Assembly: GCF_014268755.2 (NCBI RefSeq)
Contig: NZ_CP077093.1
Location: forward strand, 2,778,001-2,842,000
Reading direction: 5' to 3'
Source: Pseudomonas vanderleydeniana
GTDB taxonomy: Bacteria; Pseudomonadota; Gammaproteobacteria; Pseudomonadales; Pseudomonadaceae
Length of the DNA: 64,000 nucleotides
Under the pieces are notes generated by a model, which saw only the letters and a program-made list of their open reading frames with translations, did not search any database and had not been told where the DNA came from. A program made the position numbers and the translations under genes. Shown here in pieces: positions 50,715-60,205 of this stretch (positions within the stretch are counted from its first letter, which is position 1; every line of letters begins with the position of its first letter).

Positions 50715-51101
50715 TCAGATCCAGAGGTCGTTGGTCGCCGTGCGTTCTCCCCCTTCATGGCCGGTATTCAGGATGCCCCGTGGTTCGATCATCATCAGTC
50801 GGGCCTCACCGTCGGCGGCTGTCCGGTGTTGCACTCCACGCGGTACCACATACAACTCGCCCGGGCCGACGAAGACGCTGCCCTCGGGCAGGTCGATACG
50901 TAGCACGCCCTCGAGGACAATGAAGGCTTCATCGGTTTCCGGGTGGGAGTGCCAGATGAATTCACCCTCGATGCGCACCACCTTGAACTGGTAGTCGTTC
51001 ATTTCGGCTACGACCCGCGGGCTCCACTGCTGGTCGATCAGCGAGGCCTTGTGGGCCAGGTTCACGGCTTGCCGACTCGGTTCGGGCTGGGAATGAGGCA
51101 T
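50715..51101 (-). CDS. Cupin-domain protein
   Basis: 128 aa. Cupin motif 1 is EFIWHSHPETDEAFIVLEG and motif 2 PGELYVVPRGVQHRTAADGE, with His, His and Glu placed as metal ligands. Fold used for small-molecule binding or oxygenation; the specific role is unclear. Downstream of the AraC gene by 48 bases on the same strand, so probably in a unit with it. Confidence 0.85.
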   Translation of the reverse strand: MPHSQPEPSRQAVNLAHKASLIDQQWSPRVVAEMNDYQFKVVRIEGEFIWHSHPETDEAFIVLEGVLRIDLPEGSVFVGPGELYVVPRGVQHRTAADGEARLMMIEPRGILNTGHEGGERTATNDLWI

Positions 51102-51149
51102 GACGAATTCTCTCTATGAAGGGGAGTCGTCAGGCTAGCGAAAGGCGGT

Positions 51150-51998
51150 TCAGCGGCGCTTGTACGATCCTGCAAGTTGGCCGTCCGCCCGCAGGCGCTC
51201 CAGCCAGCGAGAGGGCGGCACGCCGTAGCAGCGGGTGAAGTGGCGGGTCATGTGACTCTGGTCATGGAAGCCGGTGGCCAGTGCGGAGTCGACCAGGCTG
51301 AAGCCGTCGAGGATCAGTCGCCGGAACTGGTCCAGGCGGCGCAGGGTCACGAAGCGGTAGGGGCTGGTGCCATACAGGACCCGAAAGTCCCGCGACAGGC
51401 TCCAGCGTTCGCGGCCGCTGACGTGTTCAAGCATGTCCAGGGTAATTTCCTGGTGCAGGTGCGCCATGATGAATTCCCGGGCCCGCTCGGCCGCCGGGTA
51501 GTCCAGGCGCTTGCGCCCGCGGGGTTTGCCGGCGACCGCGCGCAGGGCCATGGCCAGGTCGAACAGGGCGTCCTGTTCCTCCAGGGTGTCGAGCGGGTGA
51601 TCCATGGCCTGCACGAACGCCTCGCTGGCATGATACAGGCGCGGATCCTGGGAAAGCCCACCGGCGATGTACGGCAGCGGCTCGCCACCCAGCACCTGCT
51701 GGATCAGCGCCGGGTCGACATAGGCCATGCGATAGCGAAAGCCGGCCTCGGTGCCGGCCATGCCGTCATGCAGTTCATCCGGGTGCAGGACCAGGGTGTT
51801 GCCAGGGATGCCATGGCGCAGCGAGCCCTTGTAGTGGAAGCTCTGCACGCCCGAGAGGGTACGGCCGATGGAGTAGGTGTCGTGGCGGTGCGGGTCGTAG
51901 CCATGGCCGCCGAACCAGGCTTCGATCCGTTCCACCCGCCCGGGTGGTGCGTTGCGCACGACCCAGTCGGAAACAGGGGGCGAGGTGTCTGAGTCCAT
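51150..51998 (-). CDS. AraC-family transcriptional regulator
   Basis: 282 aa from ATG 51998; a TTG at 52034 could extend it by 12 residues but neither start has a good ribosome-binding site. The N-terminal cupin contains YDPHRHDTYSIGRTLSGVQS and the C-terminal HTH pair reads LEHVSGRERWSLSRDFRVLY and LVDSALATGFHDQSHMTRHF. Located between the AEC transporter and the cupin gene, all minus strand. Likely governs the transporter. Confidence 0.85.
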   Translation of the reverse strand: MDSDTSPPVSDWVVRNAPPGRVERIEAWFGGHGYDPHRHDTYSIGRTLSGVQSFHYKGSLRHGIPGNTLVLHPDELHDGMAGTEAGFRYRMAYVDPALIQQVLGGEPLPYIAGGLSQDPRLYHASEAFVQAMDHPLDTLEEQDALFDLAMALRAVAGKPRGRKRLDYPAAERAREFIMAHLHQEITLDMLEHVSGRERWSLSRDFRVLYGTSPYRFVTLRRLDQFRRLILDGFSLVDSALATGFHDQSHMTRHFTRCYGVPPSRWLERLRADGQLAGSYKRR

Positions 51999-52085
51999 CA
52001 GGGCGATATCCGGGGTTGCGAGCGTCAGGCTCAACGATACCCGCGATAGCCGGTCGGCGTCAGCTTCGACCTGCGTCCGACGGCT

Positions 52086-53012
52086 TCACAACCATTGCGC
52101 GCAACTCATTACCACCAGTGGCAGGGTGATCCCCGCGAGCAGCGTCTGGCTGGCGATGATGCCGGCCATCAGCGGCGCATCGCCACCCAACTGGCGAGCC
52201 ATGATGTACGAGGACGAGGCGGTCGGCAGGGCCTGGAACAGGATGGCGGCGATCGCGGCGTCGCCGCGCAGGCCCAGCAGGTGGCAGAGCAGCAGGGTCG
52301 CCAGCGGCATGGCAACGAACTTGGCAACGGACGAAACGCCTACCGGCCGCAGCCAACTGCGCGAGGCGGCCAGGTCCAGCGCGGCACCGACGCAGAGCAG
52401 GCCCAGGGGCAGGGAGGCCTGGCCCAGCGCTTTCAGGGTCGGTTCGATACCGGCTGGCAGGCGGGTGCCCGTGGCCTGCATCAGGATGCCCAGCGTGCAG
52501 GCCACCACCAGCGGGTTGAGGGCGAGCTGCCGCGCCACGCCCGCCGGGCCCGGTCTGCCGGCACTGCCATAACGGGCGAAGACCAGCACGCAGAGGATGT
52601 TCACCGTGGGGACAATGGCCGCATTGGCGACCGCGGCCAGGGCGATGCCGTGGCTGCCGAACAGGCCGGCGGCAGCGGAGACGCCAACATAGTTGTTGAA
52701 CCGTACGCCGCCCTGGAACAGCGAGGTGAAGGCCGGATCGTCGATCGCCAGGGTGCGCCGTACCAGGACCAGTATCGCCGCCACCGCCAGGGTCGGGAGG
52801 ACCAGCGCAAGGATCATCTCCCGGACCGGGATGTCATCCAGTTGCGCGCTGGATAAGCCATGGAAGAACAGCGCCGGCAGCAGCACGTAGTAGCCCAGGC
52901 GTTCGGCCTGGGGCCAGAAACCGTCGGCGAGAAAGCGCGCATGCCGCAACCATGCCCCCAGGGCAATCAGCAGTGCGATGGGCATCAGCGCGAGGATCAG
53001 CGTGGCATTCAT
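52086..53012 (-). CDS. AEC-family transporter
   Basis: 308 aa, ATG 53012 with GGAGG upstream. About ten membrane segments; pattern MNATLILALMPIALLIALGA and GGVRFNNYVGVSAAAGLFGS, with duplicated halves, is that of the auxin-efflux-carrier (AEC) family. Exports or imports organic anions. Lies between a LysR gene upstream and an AraC gene downstream on the same strand, so two regulators border it. Confidence 0.88.
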   Translation of the reverse strand: MNATLILALMPIALLIALGAWLRHARFLADGFWPQAERLGYYVLLPALFFHGLSSAQLDDIPVREMILALVLPTLAVAAILVLVRRTLAIDDPAFTSLFQGGVRFNNYVGVSAAAGLFGSHGIALAAVANAAIVPTVNILCVLVFARYGSAGRPGPAGVARQLALNPLVVACTLGILMQATGTRLPAGIEPTLKALGQASLPLGLLCVGAALDLAASRSWLRPVGVSSVAKFVAMPLATLLLCHLLGLRGDAAIAAILFQALPTASSSYIMARQLGGDAPLMAGIIASQTLLAGITLPLVVMSCAQWL

Positions 53013-53179
53013 CGACCGCCTCCGGATGTCGGATGGGGGGACTGTCCGGTTTCTCCCGGGGTGGGGGTCGATCGGTTGTCGGGAGTCGGCATGGTGCTCT
53101 CGGATGGCTAGGAACGGCCCCAAGATAGCCTTCTCGATCAACAATAAAAAACGATATAAAATTGCTGCCAGCTTGATAA

Positions 53180-54070
53180 TTACTCATGGGTCGCCGTGGG
53201 GCCGGCGCTGGCCCGCACCGTCCGCACCAGGGCCTGGGCCAGGCGTCCTGCCGGCCGGTCCTCGCGCTCCAGCAGCACCACCGTGCGCATCTGCTGTGGC
53301 TCGCCAAAGGGCAGGCAAAGCATCTTGCGCGACGCTGGCAGGTTCTGCCGGGACAGCGGGATGATCGACACGCCAAGGCCGCTGGCAACCATTTGCAGGA
53401 TGGCGTCCTGGCTGTCCAGTTCCATGCTGGTCTGGACCCGGATGCGCAGCCTGCGCAGTTCCCGCTCGATCGTCCTGCCGGCCCAGGCCCGGCGGTCGAA
53501 GCGGATGAAGGGGTGCTCCTGCAGCAGGGTGCGTGGGTCGCGACAGGACAGATCGGCTGGCGCAACGATCCAGAAACCTTCCTGGTACAGAGGGGTGCTG
53601 ACCAGTCCGAACGGGTAGGGCTTGACCGGCTCGGTGGTGATGGCCGCATCCAGTTCGCCATTGTCGATGCGAATGGCCAGTTCCGCGGACATACCGGACG
53701 CCACGTTCACCCGCAGGTGCGGATGTTCCGCGCTGAGGGTCGCCAAGGCCGCCGGCAGGAAGCCGGACAGGGCGGTATGAATCGCGCCGATGCGCAAGGT
53801 GCCGCGCAACTGCGAACCGTCGCTCAGGTCGGCGGTGATGCTGTCGTGCAGCGCCAGGATCTCCCGTGCCCGGTCGAGCACCAGGTGGCCGGCCGGCGTC
53901 ATCACCGCAATCCGTCGGCTGCGGTCGAACAGCGGCGCGCCGAAGGTTTCCTCGAGGCTCTTCACATGCAGGCTGACTGCCGATTGCGTCAGGTGGATGG
54001 CCTCGGCGGCTCGGGCGAAGGAACCATACTGGGCAATGGCGACCAGGGTGCGGAACTCGCGTAGTGACAT
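53180..54070 (-). CDS. LysR-family transcriptional regulator
   Basis: 296 aa from ATG 54070 (MSLREFRTLVAIAQYGSFAR). HTH about 1-60 with AAEAIHLTQSAVSLHVKSLE, followed by the effector domain (LRGTLRIGAIHTALSGFLPA). Just downstream (53013-53179) is an AT-rich gap before the AEC transporter start, where it might bind. Upstream frame extension to 54238 lacks support. Confidence 0.88.
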   Translation of the reverse strand: MSLREFRTLVAIAQYGSFARAAEAIHLTQSAVSLHVKSLEETFGAPLFDRSRRIAVMTPAGHLVLDRAREILALHDSITADLSDGSQLRGTLRIGAIHTALSGFLPAALATLSAEHPHLRVNVASGMSAELAIRIDNGELDAAITTEPVKPYPFGLVSTPLYQEGFWIVAPADLSCRDPRTLLQEHPFIRFDRRAWAGRTIERELRRLRIRVQTSMELDSQDAILQMVASGLGVSIIPLSRQNLPASRKMLCLPFGEPQQMRTVVLLEREDRPAGRLAQALVRTVRASAGPTATHE

Positions 54071-54197
54071 CGAGTGTTGCTCTTGCTCGGGGGACCAGTG
54101 GCCATTGTGGCTCAATTGATCCCCGGGCATGTAGCGTCGTGAGCGCCAGGGCGGCTCCGTGGGGGACGCGGCAGTAGAACGGCTGCCGCGTTCACGA

Positions 54198-55430
54198 CTA
54201 TTGCGCAGTCGGCTCGCAGACCGGTTGGATCGGCTCACCGGCGAACACCTTGCGGGCGAAGGGGATCGAGTCCTTCAGCGAGGCGTTGACCGTGCCACTG
54301 TGTTCCAGCCCGGCATAGACATGCGCCTCCACCACGCTGCCGGCGGCACAGCTGTCGCGCGCCAGGCGGCTCTGGCTCTTGGCGGTGGTGCTCGGATCGG
54401 TCTCGCCGGCGCCGATGAAGATCGGCTGCTTGAGCTTCAATGTCGGGAAGTCGATCGCCTGGACCCACGGCTTCAGTTTCGCGGCGGCTTCGGCGCTGGG
54501 CTGCTTGCGGGTGTTGGCAAGGGTCCGGCCGCTGAACACCGTGTCCGCCTCCAGCGCAGCGAGACAACTGGTGCGGGCCTGTTCCACGAATGGCAGGGCC
54601 TCGCGGGTGAAGTAGTCCTTCGGATCGATGCTCGGGTCGTACTGCTGTTGTGCGAGCAGGGTATAGAAACCGTAGGCGAGGGTTTCATCGACCTGGTTCG
54701 GATCCTTCGGCGGGCGGGTCTTGTCATCGGTAATCTTGTAGATCACGCCGGTCGCCACGGTCCCCTTCACCCCCAGGGACGGGCTGTAGTCCGGCGCATA
54801 GGCTGCCGCCGCGTAGGCACCGGCGCCGCCTTGCGACTGGCCGACGATCAGCACCTTGTTGGCCAGCCCCTGGTTGCCGGCGATCACCGCACGGGCGGCA
54901 TCGAGAATGCCGTAGGCGGCGACGCGGCTGTTGAGCAGCGGATGCCCGCCGGGCACGCCGAGACCCTGGTAGTCGGTGGCGACCACGGCATAACCCTCGC
55001 GCAGCCAGGCATTGAGGTAGTTGACGTCACGGATCGAACGGCCGGCCCAGGAGGGCGCGCAGATATCGGCCACGCCGACCGTGCCATGGCCCCAGGACAC
55101 CACCGGCCAGCCGCCGGCAGGCGCCTTGCCCCTAGGCAGGAACAGCGCGCCGGACACCACGATCGGCGTCTTGCCGTCGATGCCGTTGGTGGAGCTGTAG
55201 AGGATGCGTTGCTGGGCGCCAGCTTCGGCCAGGCTCAGTTGCACCGGCAGTGGCTCAGTGCGTAGCAGCTTGCCTGGTTGGGCCGGGATTTCCTGCTGCC
55301 AGGTGTAGAACGGCGAGACACGACCATCGCCCTGTTGCGGGTCCGGGCGTGGTACATGCACGGCGGCCAGGGCCTGCAGCGACAGGGCGAGAAGGCCGGC
55401 ACCGCAGGCCAGCTTGAACGGCAGTTTCAT
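54198..55430 (-). CDS. Secreted lipase/esterase-like alpha/beta hydrolase
   Basis: 410 aa from ATG 55430, with a signal peptide KLPFKLACGAGLLALSLQAL ending in ALA. Nucleophile elbow VLIVGQSQGGAGAYAAAAYA (G-Q-S-Q-G), oxyanion strand VVSWGHGTVG, acid near IFIGAGETDPST and His in YAGLEHSGTVN. The layout matches secretory lipase (LIP) proteins. Several cysteines (for example ICAPSW, SCLAAL, SCAAGS) suit disulfides outside the cytosol. Monocistronic. Confidence 0.88.
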   Translation of the reverse strand: MKLPFKLACGAGLLALSLQALAAVHVPRPDPQQGDGRVSPFYTWQQEIPAQPGKLLRTEPLPVQLSLAEAGAQQRILYSSTNGIDGKTPIVVSGALFLPRGKAPAGGWPVVSWGHGTVGVADICAPSWAGRSIRDVNYLNAWLREGYAVVATDYQGLGVPGGHPLLNSRVAAYGILDAARAVIAGNQGLANKVLIVGQSQGGAGAYAAAAYAPDYSPSLGVKGTVATGVIYKITDDKTRPPKDPNQVDETLAYGFYTLLAQQQYDPSIDPKDYFTREALPFVEQARTSCLAALEADTVFSGRTLANTRKQPSAEAAAKLKPWVQAIDFPTLKLKQPIFIGAGETDPSTTAKSQSRLARDSCAAGSVVEAHVYAGLEHSGTVNASLKDSIPFARKVFAGEPIQPVCEPTAQ

Positions 55431-55467
55431 GGATTGCTTCCTGGTTGGATGAAGGCGTTGGCAGGGC

Positions 55468-55626
55468 TCAGGGGCCTGGCCAGTAGTCCTTGGGAGCCCA
55501 CGCGGCATGCCCTGGAGTGACGTGGGCGAACCCGTCCTGGCGTGGCTGTGCCGGCGCCAGGACCACCGCGCCGCCGAACAGGGCGGCCAGGATCAGTAGA
55601 CGTACTGCGTCAGCGGTTCTCATCAT
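55468..55626 (-). CDS. Small single-pass or secreted protein (52 aa)
   Basis: Tandem ATGs at 55626 and 55623 with GGAG upstream. MMRTADAVRLLILAALFGGA gives one hydrophobic segment, then a polar C-terminus (PRQDGFAHVTPGHAAWAPKD). It precedes the lipase gene on the same strand by 38 bases and might be coupled to it. Family unknown. Confidence 0.5.
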   Translation of the reverse strand: MMRTADAVRLLILAALFGGAVVLAPAQPRQDGFAHVTPGHAAWAPKDYWPGP

Positions 55627-55818
55627 CGCGTTGCTCCGTGGGCGCCGGGTGGGCCGGCAGTCCCCGGGGCTTGAGCAGGATGTGTGCCAGCGCCCGGTCA
55701 GGGCTGCAGCCCTTGTGGGGCGTGGCCTGCGGGACCGGCAGGGAGGGGCGGGTGGAGTCGGGTGGTGGTGGGGCAGCATCGCTTGCTGCTGGCCTGCTGC
55801 CTGCGCAGCAGCGCCGCT

Positions 55819-56718
55819 TCAGCTCCTGCCGCGACTTTCCCGTAGCCGCCACAGCAACGCCTGGCGGGCATGGGCTACCCGTGGCTGACGCAGGGCGCTG
55901 GGTGTCCACAGCAGATGGTACTCGCGACTGGCGTGCCCGACCGGCGCCGGGATTTCCTGCAGCTCGCCACGCTCGATGTGCTCCCGGCACAGGTAGGCGG
56001 GCAGGGTGCTCCAGCCGAAACCGTCGACCAGCAAGGTGCGCAGGGTACGCAGGTCCTGGCCGACCATGGCCGGCATCGGGGCCTGCATCTCGATTTTATT
56101 TATGGCTAGCCAGGAGTCGATCAATGGCAGCTCCAGGCTGTAGGCCAGCACCGGCTCGGCTTCCAGCGCGCGCTGGAAGTCCCGGGCCGCGGTCAGGCGC
56201 TGAACCACGCTGGGGGCGGCTACCGCGATCACGTCGTCGACATACAACAGCTCATTGCGCAGGCGCGTGTCGTTCGGTGCAGAGGCGGCGATGCCCAGGT
56301 CGCAATTGCCTTCCAGCAGCAGGCGGCAGATCAGTTCGTGGTCGCCGCTTTGCATGCGGATGCGAATGCCTTCCTCCAGCAGCGGCTTGAGCTGCCGGGA
56401 AACCATTTCGGCGAGAAAGTCGGCGTGCCCGACGATCTGCAGGGCGCCGGCCAGCTCGATCGAGCGGGCCCGTGCCGAGGCCAGCGCGGCCTCGGCCGAA
56501 TCCAGCTTGTCCCCGATGTCGGCGGCCAGCTCCCGCGCCGCCGAGGTCGGCTCGACGCCCCGCGCCTGGCGTTCGAACAGGCTGCGGCCGATGGCGGCCT
56601 CAAGCCCGGAGATGTGTTGCGAGACCGCCGGCTGGGTGAGGTTCAGGGTCCGGGCCGCACCGCTGATGGAGCGTTGGCGATAGACCTCGATGAAGGTCCG
56701 CAGGCGAACGAGCGACAT
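55819..56718 (-). CDS. LysR-family transcriptional regulator
   Basis: 299 aa. HTH about 1-60 (LRTFIEVYRQRSISGAARTL then NLTQPAVSQHISGLEAAIGR), followed by a periplasmic-binding-like effector domain. Divergent from the coniferyl-aldehyde dehydrogenase gene across a 112-bp gap that holds a palindromic box starting one base from its ATG. Likely controls the dehydrogenase and DJ-1 genes, and possibly the alcohol dehydrogenase. Confidence 0.9.
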   Translation of the reverse strand: MSLVRLRTFIEVYRQRSISGAARTLNLTQPAVSQHISGLEAAIGRSLFERQARGVEPTSAARELAADIGDKLDSAEAALASARARSIELAGALQIVGHADFLAEMVSRQLKPLLEEGIRIRMQSGDHELICRLLLEGNCDLGIAASAPNDTRLRNELLYVDDVIAVAAPSVVQRLTAARDFQRALEAEPVLAYSLELPLIDSWLAINKIEMQAPMPAMVGQDLRTLRTLLVDGFGWSTLPAYLCREHIERGELQEIPAPVGHASREYHLLWTPSALRQPRVAHARQALLWRLRESRGRS

Positions 56719-56750
56719 GTGCTATCCATAAAATAATTTATAGGTGGCAC
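56719..56750. promoter_or_regulatory. Candidate LysR box, symmetric over 32 bases
   Basis: Symmetric elements GTGC (56719), ATAAA (56728), TTTAT (56737) and GCAC (56747) are evenly placed about one centre, and the AT-rich core ATAAAATAATTTAT is unusual here. This fits the dyad-symmetric DNA site of a LysR regulator, and it lies directly next to the LysR gene and before the aldehyde dehydrogenase gene. Confidence 0.55.
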
Positions 56751-56830
56751 AAAATACCCTTTCTATTCCTGCTTCTGCCAGCCCTCTAGGATGGCGTCAT
56801 CGTTCGAATACAGCGGTGAGGAGAACAGCC

Positions 56831-58249
56831 ATGACCGACCAGCCCAACCTCGAGGACCTGCGGGCCATCCTGCGCACCATGAAGCGCGCGCACCTGTGTG
56901 CCGGCCCGGCGGATGCCCGGTTGCGCCAGGATCGCCTGCAGCGCAGCGTCCAACTGATTCGTGACAACTACCAGGCGATCATCGACGCGCTGAGCGCCGA
57001 CTTCGGCAATCGCAGCACCTATCAGTCGATGGTTGCGGACCTTGCCACCACCATCAAGATGCTCGAGCATTCGGCGGCCCATGTGGAGCAGTGGATGCAG
57101 GCCGAGCCGGTCGAGAGCCCGGGCCCCGGCATGCAGGCCTGGATCGAGCAGCAGCCGTTGGGTGTGGTCGGCATCATCAGCCCCTGGAACTTCCCGATCA
57201 ACCTGGCCTTCGGCCCGCTGGCCGGAGTGTTCGCCGCCGGCAATACCGCCATGCTCAAGCCGTCGGAACTGACCCCGCGGACTTCCGAGCTGCTCGGCGA
57301 GCTGGTGGCCCGCTACTTCGACCCGAACGAACTGAGCGTGGTGCTGGGCGATGCCCGGGTGGGCCAGGCCTTCAGTACGCTGGCGTTCGATCACCTGGTG
57401 TTCACCGGCAGCACCACCGTGGGCAAGCATGTGATGCGCGCCGCCGCGGAGAACCTGGTGCCGGTGACCCTGGAACTGGGCGGCAAGTCGCCCGTGGTGG
57501 TCGCCGAGGATGCCGATATTCGCACGGCGGTCGAGCGCACGCTGACCATCAAGCTGTTCAATGCCGGACAGATCTGTCTGTCGCCGGACTATATGCTGGT
57601 GCCACGCAAGCACCTCGAACTGTTGGTGATCGCGGCCAAGCAGTTCGTGGCGGACAGTTTCCCGAGCCTGCTGCGCAACCCCGAGTACACCTCGATCATC
57701 AGCCAGCGGCATTTCGAACGCCTGGTCGATCTGCTCAAGGACGCCGAGCAGAAGGGCGCGACGCTGATCAGCCTGGCTCCGGGCAGCGAGCTGGCGTTCG
57801 ATGCGCAATCGCGCAAGATCGCCCCGCATCTGCTGCTGGATGTCACCGAGGACATGGACATCATGCAGGAGGAGATTTTCGGCCCGCTGTTGCCGGTCAG
57901 AACCTACACTCATGCCGATGAGCCCATGGCCTACATCAATGCTCACCCGCGACCGCTGGCGGCCTACTACTTCGGTGATGACGCGGCCCAGCGCCGCAGT
58001 TTCATGACCGGCACCACCTCGGGCGCCCTGGTGATCAACGACGTCATGACCCATGCGTCGATCGACAGCCTGCCGTTTGGTGGGGTCGGGGCCTCGGGCA
58101 TGGGCGCCTACCATGGCGTTCACGGTTTCCGTCGTTTCACCCACGCCAAGCCCGTGGTCGTACAGAGCGAGGACGGTGCCTCCAACCTGCGCTTGCGGGC
58201 TCCCTACGCGGACAAGCTCCCGGCAATCGAAGCCTTTTTCAACAACTGA
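56831..58249 (+). CDS. calB: Coniferyl-aldehyde dehydrogenase-type enzyme
   Basis: 472 aa from ATG 56831 (MTDQPNLEDLRAILRTMKRA). ALDH features: GVVGIISPWNFPINLAFGPL, VFTGSTTVGKHV (NAD loop), LELGGKSPVVVAEDADI (general base Glu), and the catalytic Cys in NAGQICLSPDY. Closest remembered match is CalB-type coniferyl aldehyde dehydrogenase, which oxidises coniferaldehyde to ferulate; activity on other aldehydes is possible. A DJ-1 gene lies 36 bases downstream in the same unit. Confidence 0.85.
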   Translation: MTDQPNLEDLRAILRTMKRAHLCAGPADARLRQDRLQRSVQLIRDNYQAIIDALSADFGNRSTYQSMVADLATTIKMLEHSAAHVEQWMQAEPVESPGPGMQAWIEQQPLGVVGIISPWNFPINLAFGPLAGVFAAGNTAMLKPSELTPRTSELLGELVARYFDPNELSVVLGDARVGQAFSTLAFDHLVFTGSTTVGKHVMRAAAENLVPVTLELGGKSPVVVAEDADIRTAVERTLTIKLFNAGQICLSPDYMLVPRKHLELLVIAAKQFVADSFPSLLRNPEYTSIISQRHFERLVDLLKDAEQKGATLISLAPGSELAFDAQSRKIAPHLLLDVTEDMDIMQEEIFGPLLPVRTYTHADEPMAYINAHPRPLAAYYFGDDAAQRRSFMTGTTSGALVINDVMTHASIDSLPFGGVGASGMGAYHGVHGFRRFTHAKPVVVQSEDGASNLRLRAPYADKLPAIEAFFNN

Positions 58250-58285
58250 TCCCAGTGCCGCAAGGCGACAAAGAAGGAATTTGAA

Positions 58286-58963
58286 ATGAAAGTACTGATG
58301 GTTCTGACCTCCCACGATCAACTGGGCAACACCGGCGAAAAAACCGGTTTCTGGCTCGAAGAGTTCGCCGCGCCTTACTACGTGTTCAAGGATGCCGGCG
58401 CCGAGGTGGTGCTGGCCTCGCCGGCTGGTGGCCAGCCACCGCTGGACCCCAAGAGCGACCTGCCGGACTTCCAGACCGAGCAGACCCACCGCTTCAAGGC
58501 CGACCCGGCTGCCCAGCAGGCCCTGGCCAACACCGTGAAGCTGGAGACGGTGCGCGAGCAGGACTTCGACAGCGTGTTCTACCCGGGTGGTCATGGCCCA
58601 CTCTGGGACCTGGCCGAGTCGAGGCATTCGATCAGCCTGATCGAGGCTTTCGAGCGCGCCGGCAAGCCGATCGGTTTCGTCTGCCATGCGCCGGGCGTGC
58701 TGCGTCACGTCAAGGCCGCTGACGGCTCGCCGCTGATCAAGGGCCGCCGGGTGACCGGTTTCACCAATGGCGAGGAGGCCGCGGTGCAACTGACCGATGT
58801 GGTGCCGTTCCTCATTGAGGACGAGTTCCAGAAGCTCGGCGGCCTGTATGAGAAAGGCCCGGACTGGGCACCGTTCGTGATCGAGGACGGCAAGCTGGTC
58901 ACCGGCCAGAACCCGGCCAGCTCCGAAGGCGTGGCCAAGGCCCTGGTCGGCCAGCTGCGCTGA
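58286..58963 (+). CDS. DJ-1/PfpI family protein (class I glutamine amidotransferase-like)
   Basis: 225 aa. The conserved GFWLEEFAAPYYVFKDAGAE (Glu25/26) and nucleophile elbow GKPIGFVCHAPGVLRHV (Cys133-His134) place it with the Hsp31/glyoxalase-III-like DJ-1 proteins of about 225 residues. Such proteins act on reactive carbonyls such as methylglyoxal or repair glycated groups; that fits its place between an aldehyde and an alcohol dehydrogenase. The exact activity is not deducible. Confidence 0.88.
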   Translation: MKVLMVLTSHDQLGNTGEKTGFWLEEFAAPYYVFKDAGAEVVLASPAGGQPPLDPKSDLPDFQTEQTHRFKADPAAQQALANTVKLETVREQDFDSVFYPGGHGPLWDLAESRHSISLIEAFERAGKPIGFVCHAPGVLRHVKAADGSPLIKGRRVTGFTNGEEAAVQLTDVVPFLIEDEFQKLGGLYEKGPDWAPFVIEDGKLVTGQNPASSEGVAKALVGQLR

Positions 58964-59149
58964 GCCACCGCGCTCCGGCAGGGGCTGCCGGGGCGCCTGT
59001 CTATCGAGCTTCATGGCTGATCGAGAGGATCAGGCAAGAATCCGACCGGATCGCTCTACTACCGCGCGGGGTCTCTCTGTAACCATGGATATCCGCTGTT
59101 GTCCCGGCAACAGCCCATCCATTCGATTCACAGCCAGGGGAAAACTCCG

Positions 59150-60205
59150 ATGCAAGTGCATGCCTATGGTGCCCACGCGGGCGATAAACCACTCGAATCC
59201 CTGCAGATCACCCGTCGTGCGCCCGGTGCCCACGATGTCCAGATCGACATTGCCTTCTGCGGTGTCTGCCATTCCGACCTGCACCAGGTGCGTTCCGAAT
59301 GGGAAGGCACTCGTTACCCTTGCGTGCCCGGCCATGAGATCGTCGGCCGGGTCAGCGCGGTCGGTGCTCATGTCAGCGGCTTCAAGGCCGGCGACCTGGT
59401 CGGCGTCGGCTGCATCGTCGATAGCTGCAAGCATTGCGCCGACTGCGACGAGGGCCTGGAAAACTACTGCGACGGCATGATCGGCACCTACAACTTCCCG
59501 ACGCCTGACGCACCCGGTTGGACCCAGGGCGGCTACTCGGAAAAGATCGTCGTGCATGAGCGCTACGTCCTGCGCATCGGCCATCCGGAAGGCCAACTGG
59601 CTGCGGTCGCACCGCTGCTGTGTGCCGGCATCACCACCTATTCGCCACTGCGGCACTGGAATGCCGGCCCTGGCAAGAAGGTCGGCGTGGTCGGTATCGG
59701 TGGCCTGGGCCACATGGGCATCAAGCTGGCCCACGCCATGGGCGCGCACGTGGTGGCGTTCACCACCTCGGCTTCCAAGCGCGAGGCGGCTCTGGCCCTG
59801 GGCGCGGACGAAGTGGTGGTGTCCCGTGATGCGCAGGAGATGGCGGCGCATGCCAGGAGCTTCGACCTGATCCTCAACACGGTGGCCGCGCCGCATGACC
59901 TCGACGCCTTCCTGGTCCTGCTCAAGCGTGACGGTGCCCTGACACTGGTGGGCGCGCCGGCTTCGCCGCATCCATCGCCCAACGTGTTCAACATGATCAT
60001 GAAGCGCCGCACCATCGCCGGCTCGATGATCGGTGGCATTCCCGAAACCCAGGAAATGCTGGATTTCTGCGCCGAGCACGGGATCACCGCCGACATCGAA
60101 CTGATCCGTGCCGACGAGATCAACGATGCCTACGAGCGCATGCTCAAGGGCGATGTGAAGTACCGCTTCGTCATCGACAACGCCACGCTCAATCCACGCA
60201 ACTGA
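59150..60205 (+). CDS. Zinc-dependent alcohol dehydrogenase, CAD/YahK type
   Basis: 351 aa from ATG 59150 with CAGGGGAAAA upstream. Catalytic zinc CGVCHSDLHQVRSEW and GHEIVG; structural zinc SCKHCADCDEGLENYC; NADP-type fold GIGGLGHMGIK. The form matches cinnamyl-alcohol/YahK-like reductases that reduce a broad range of aldehydes. It lies 186 bases downstream of the DJ-1 gene, so may be a separate transcript, but the three genes together look like an aldehyde-detoxification set. Confidence 0.9.
   Translation: MQVHAYGAHAGDKPLESLQITRRAPGAHDVQIDIAFCGVCHSDLHQVRSEWEGTRYPCVPGHEIVGRVSAVGAHVSGFKAGDLVGVGCIVDSCKHCADCDEGLENYCDGMIGTYNFPTPDAPGWTQGGYSEKIVVHERYVLRIGHPEGQLAAVAPLLCAGITTYSPLRHWNAGPGKKVGVVGIGGLGHMGIKLAHAMGAHVVAFTTSASKREAALALGADEVVVSRDAQEMAAHARSFDLILNTVAAPHDLDAFLVLLKRDGALTLVGAPASPHPSPNVFNMIMKRRTIAGSMIGGIPETQEMLDFCAEHGITADIELIRADEINDAYERMLKGDVKYRFVIDNATLNPRN

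Noticed and set aside
56786..59014. A 742-codon open frame on the minus strand
   Set aside because: Shadow of the aldehyde dehydrogenase and DJ-1 genes; composition is biased and no motif is seen.
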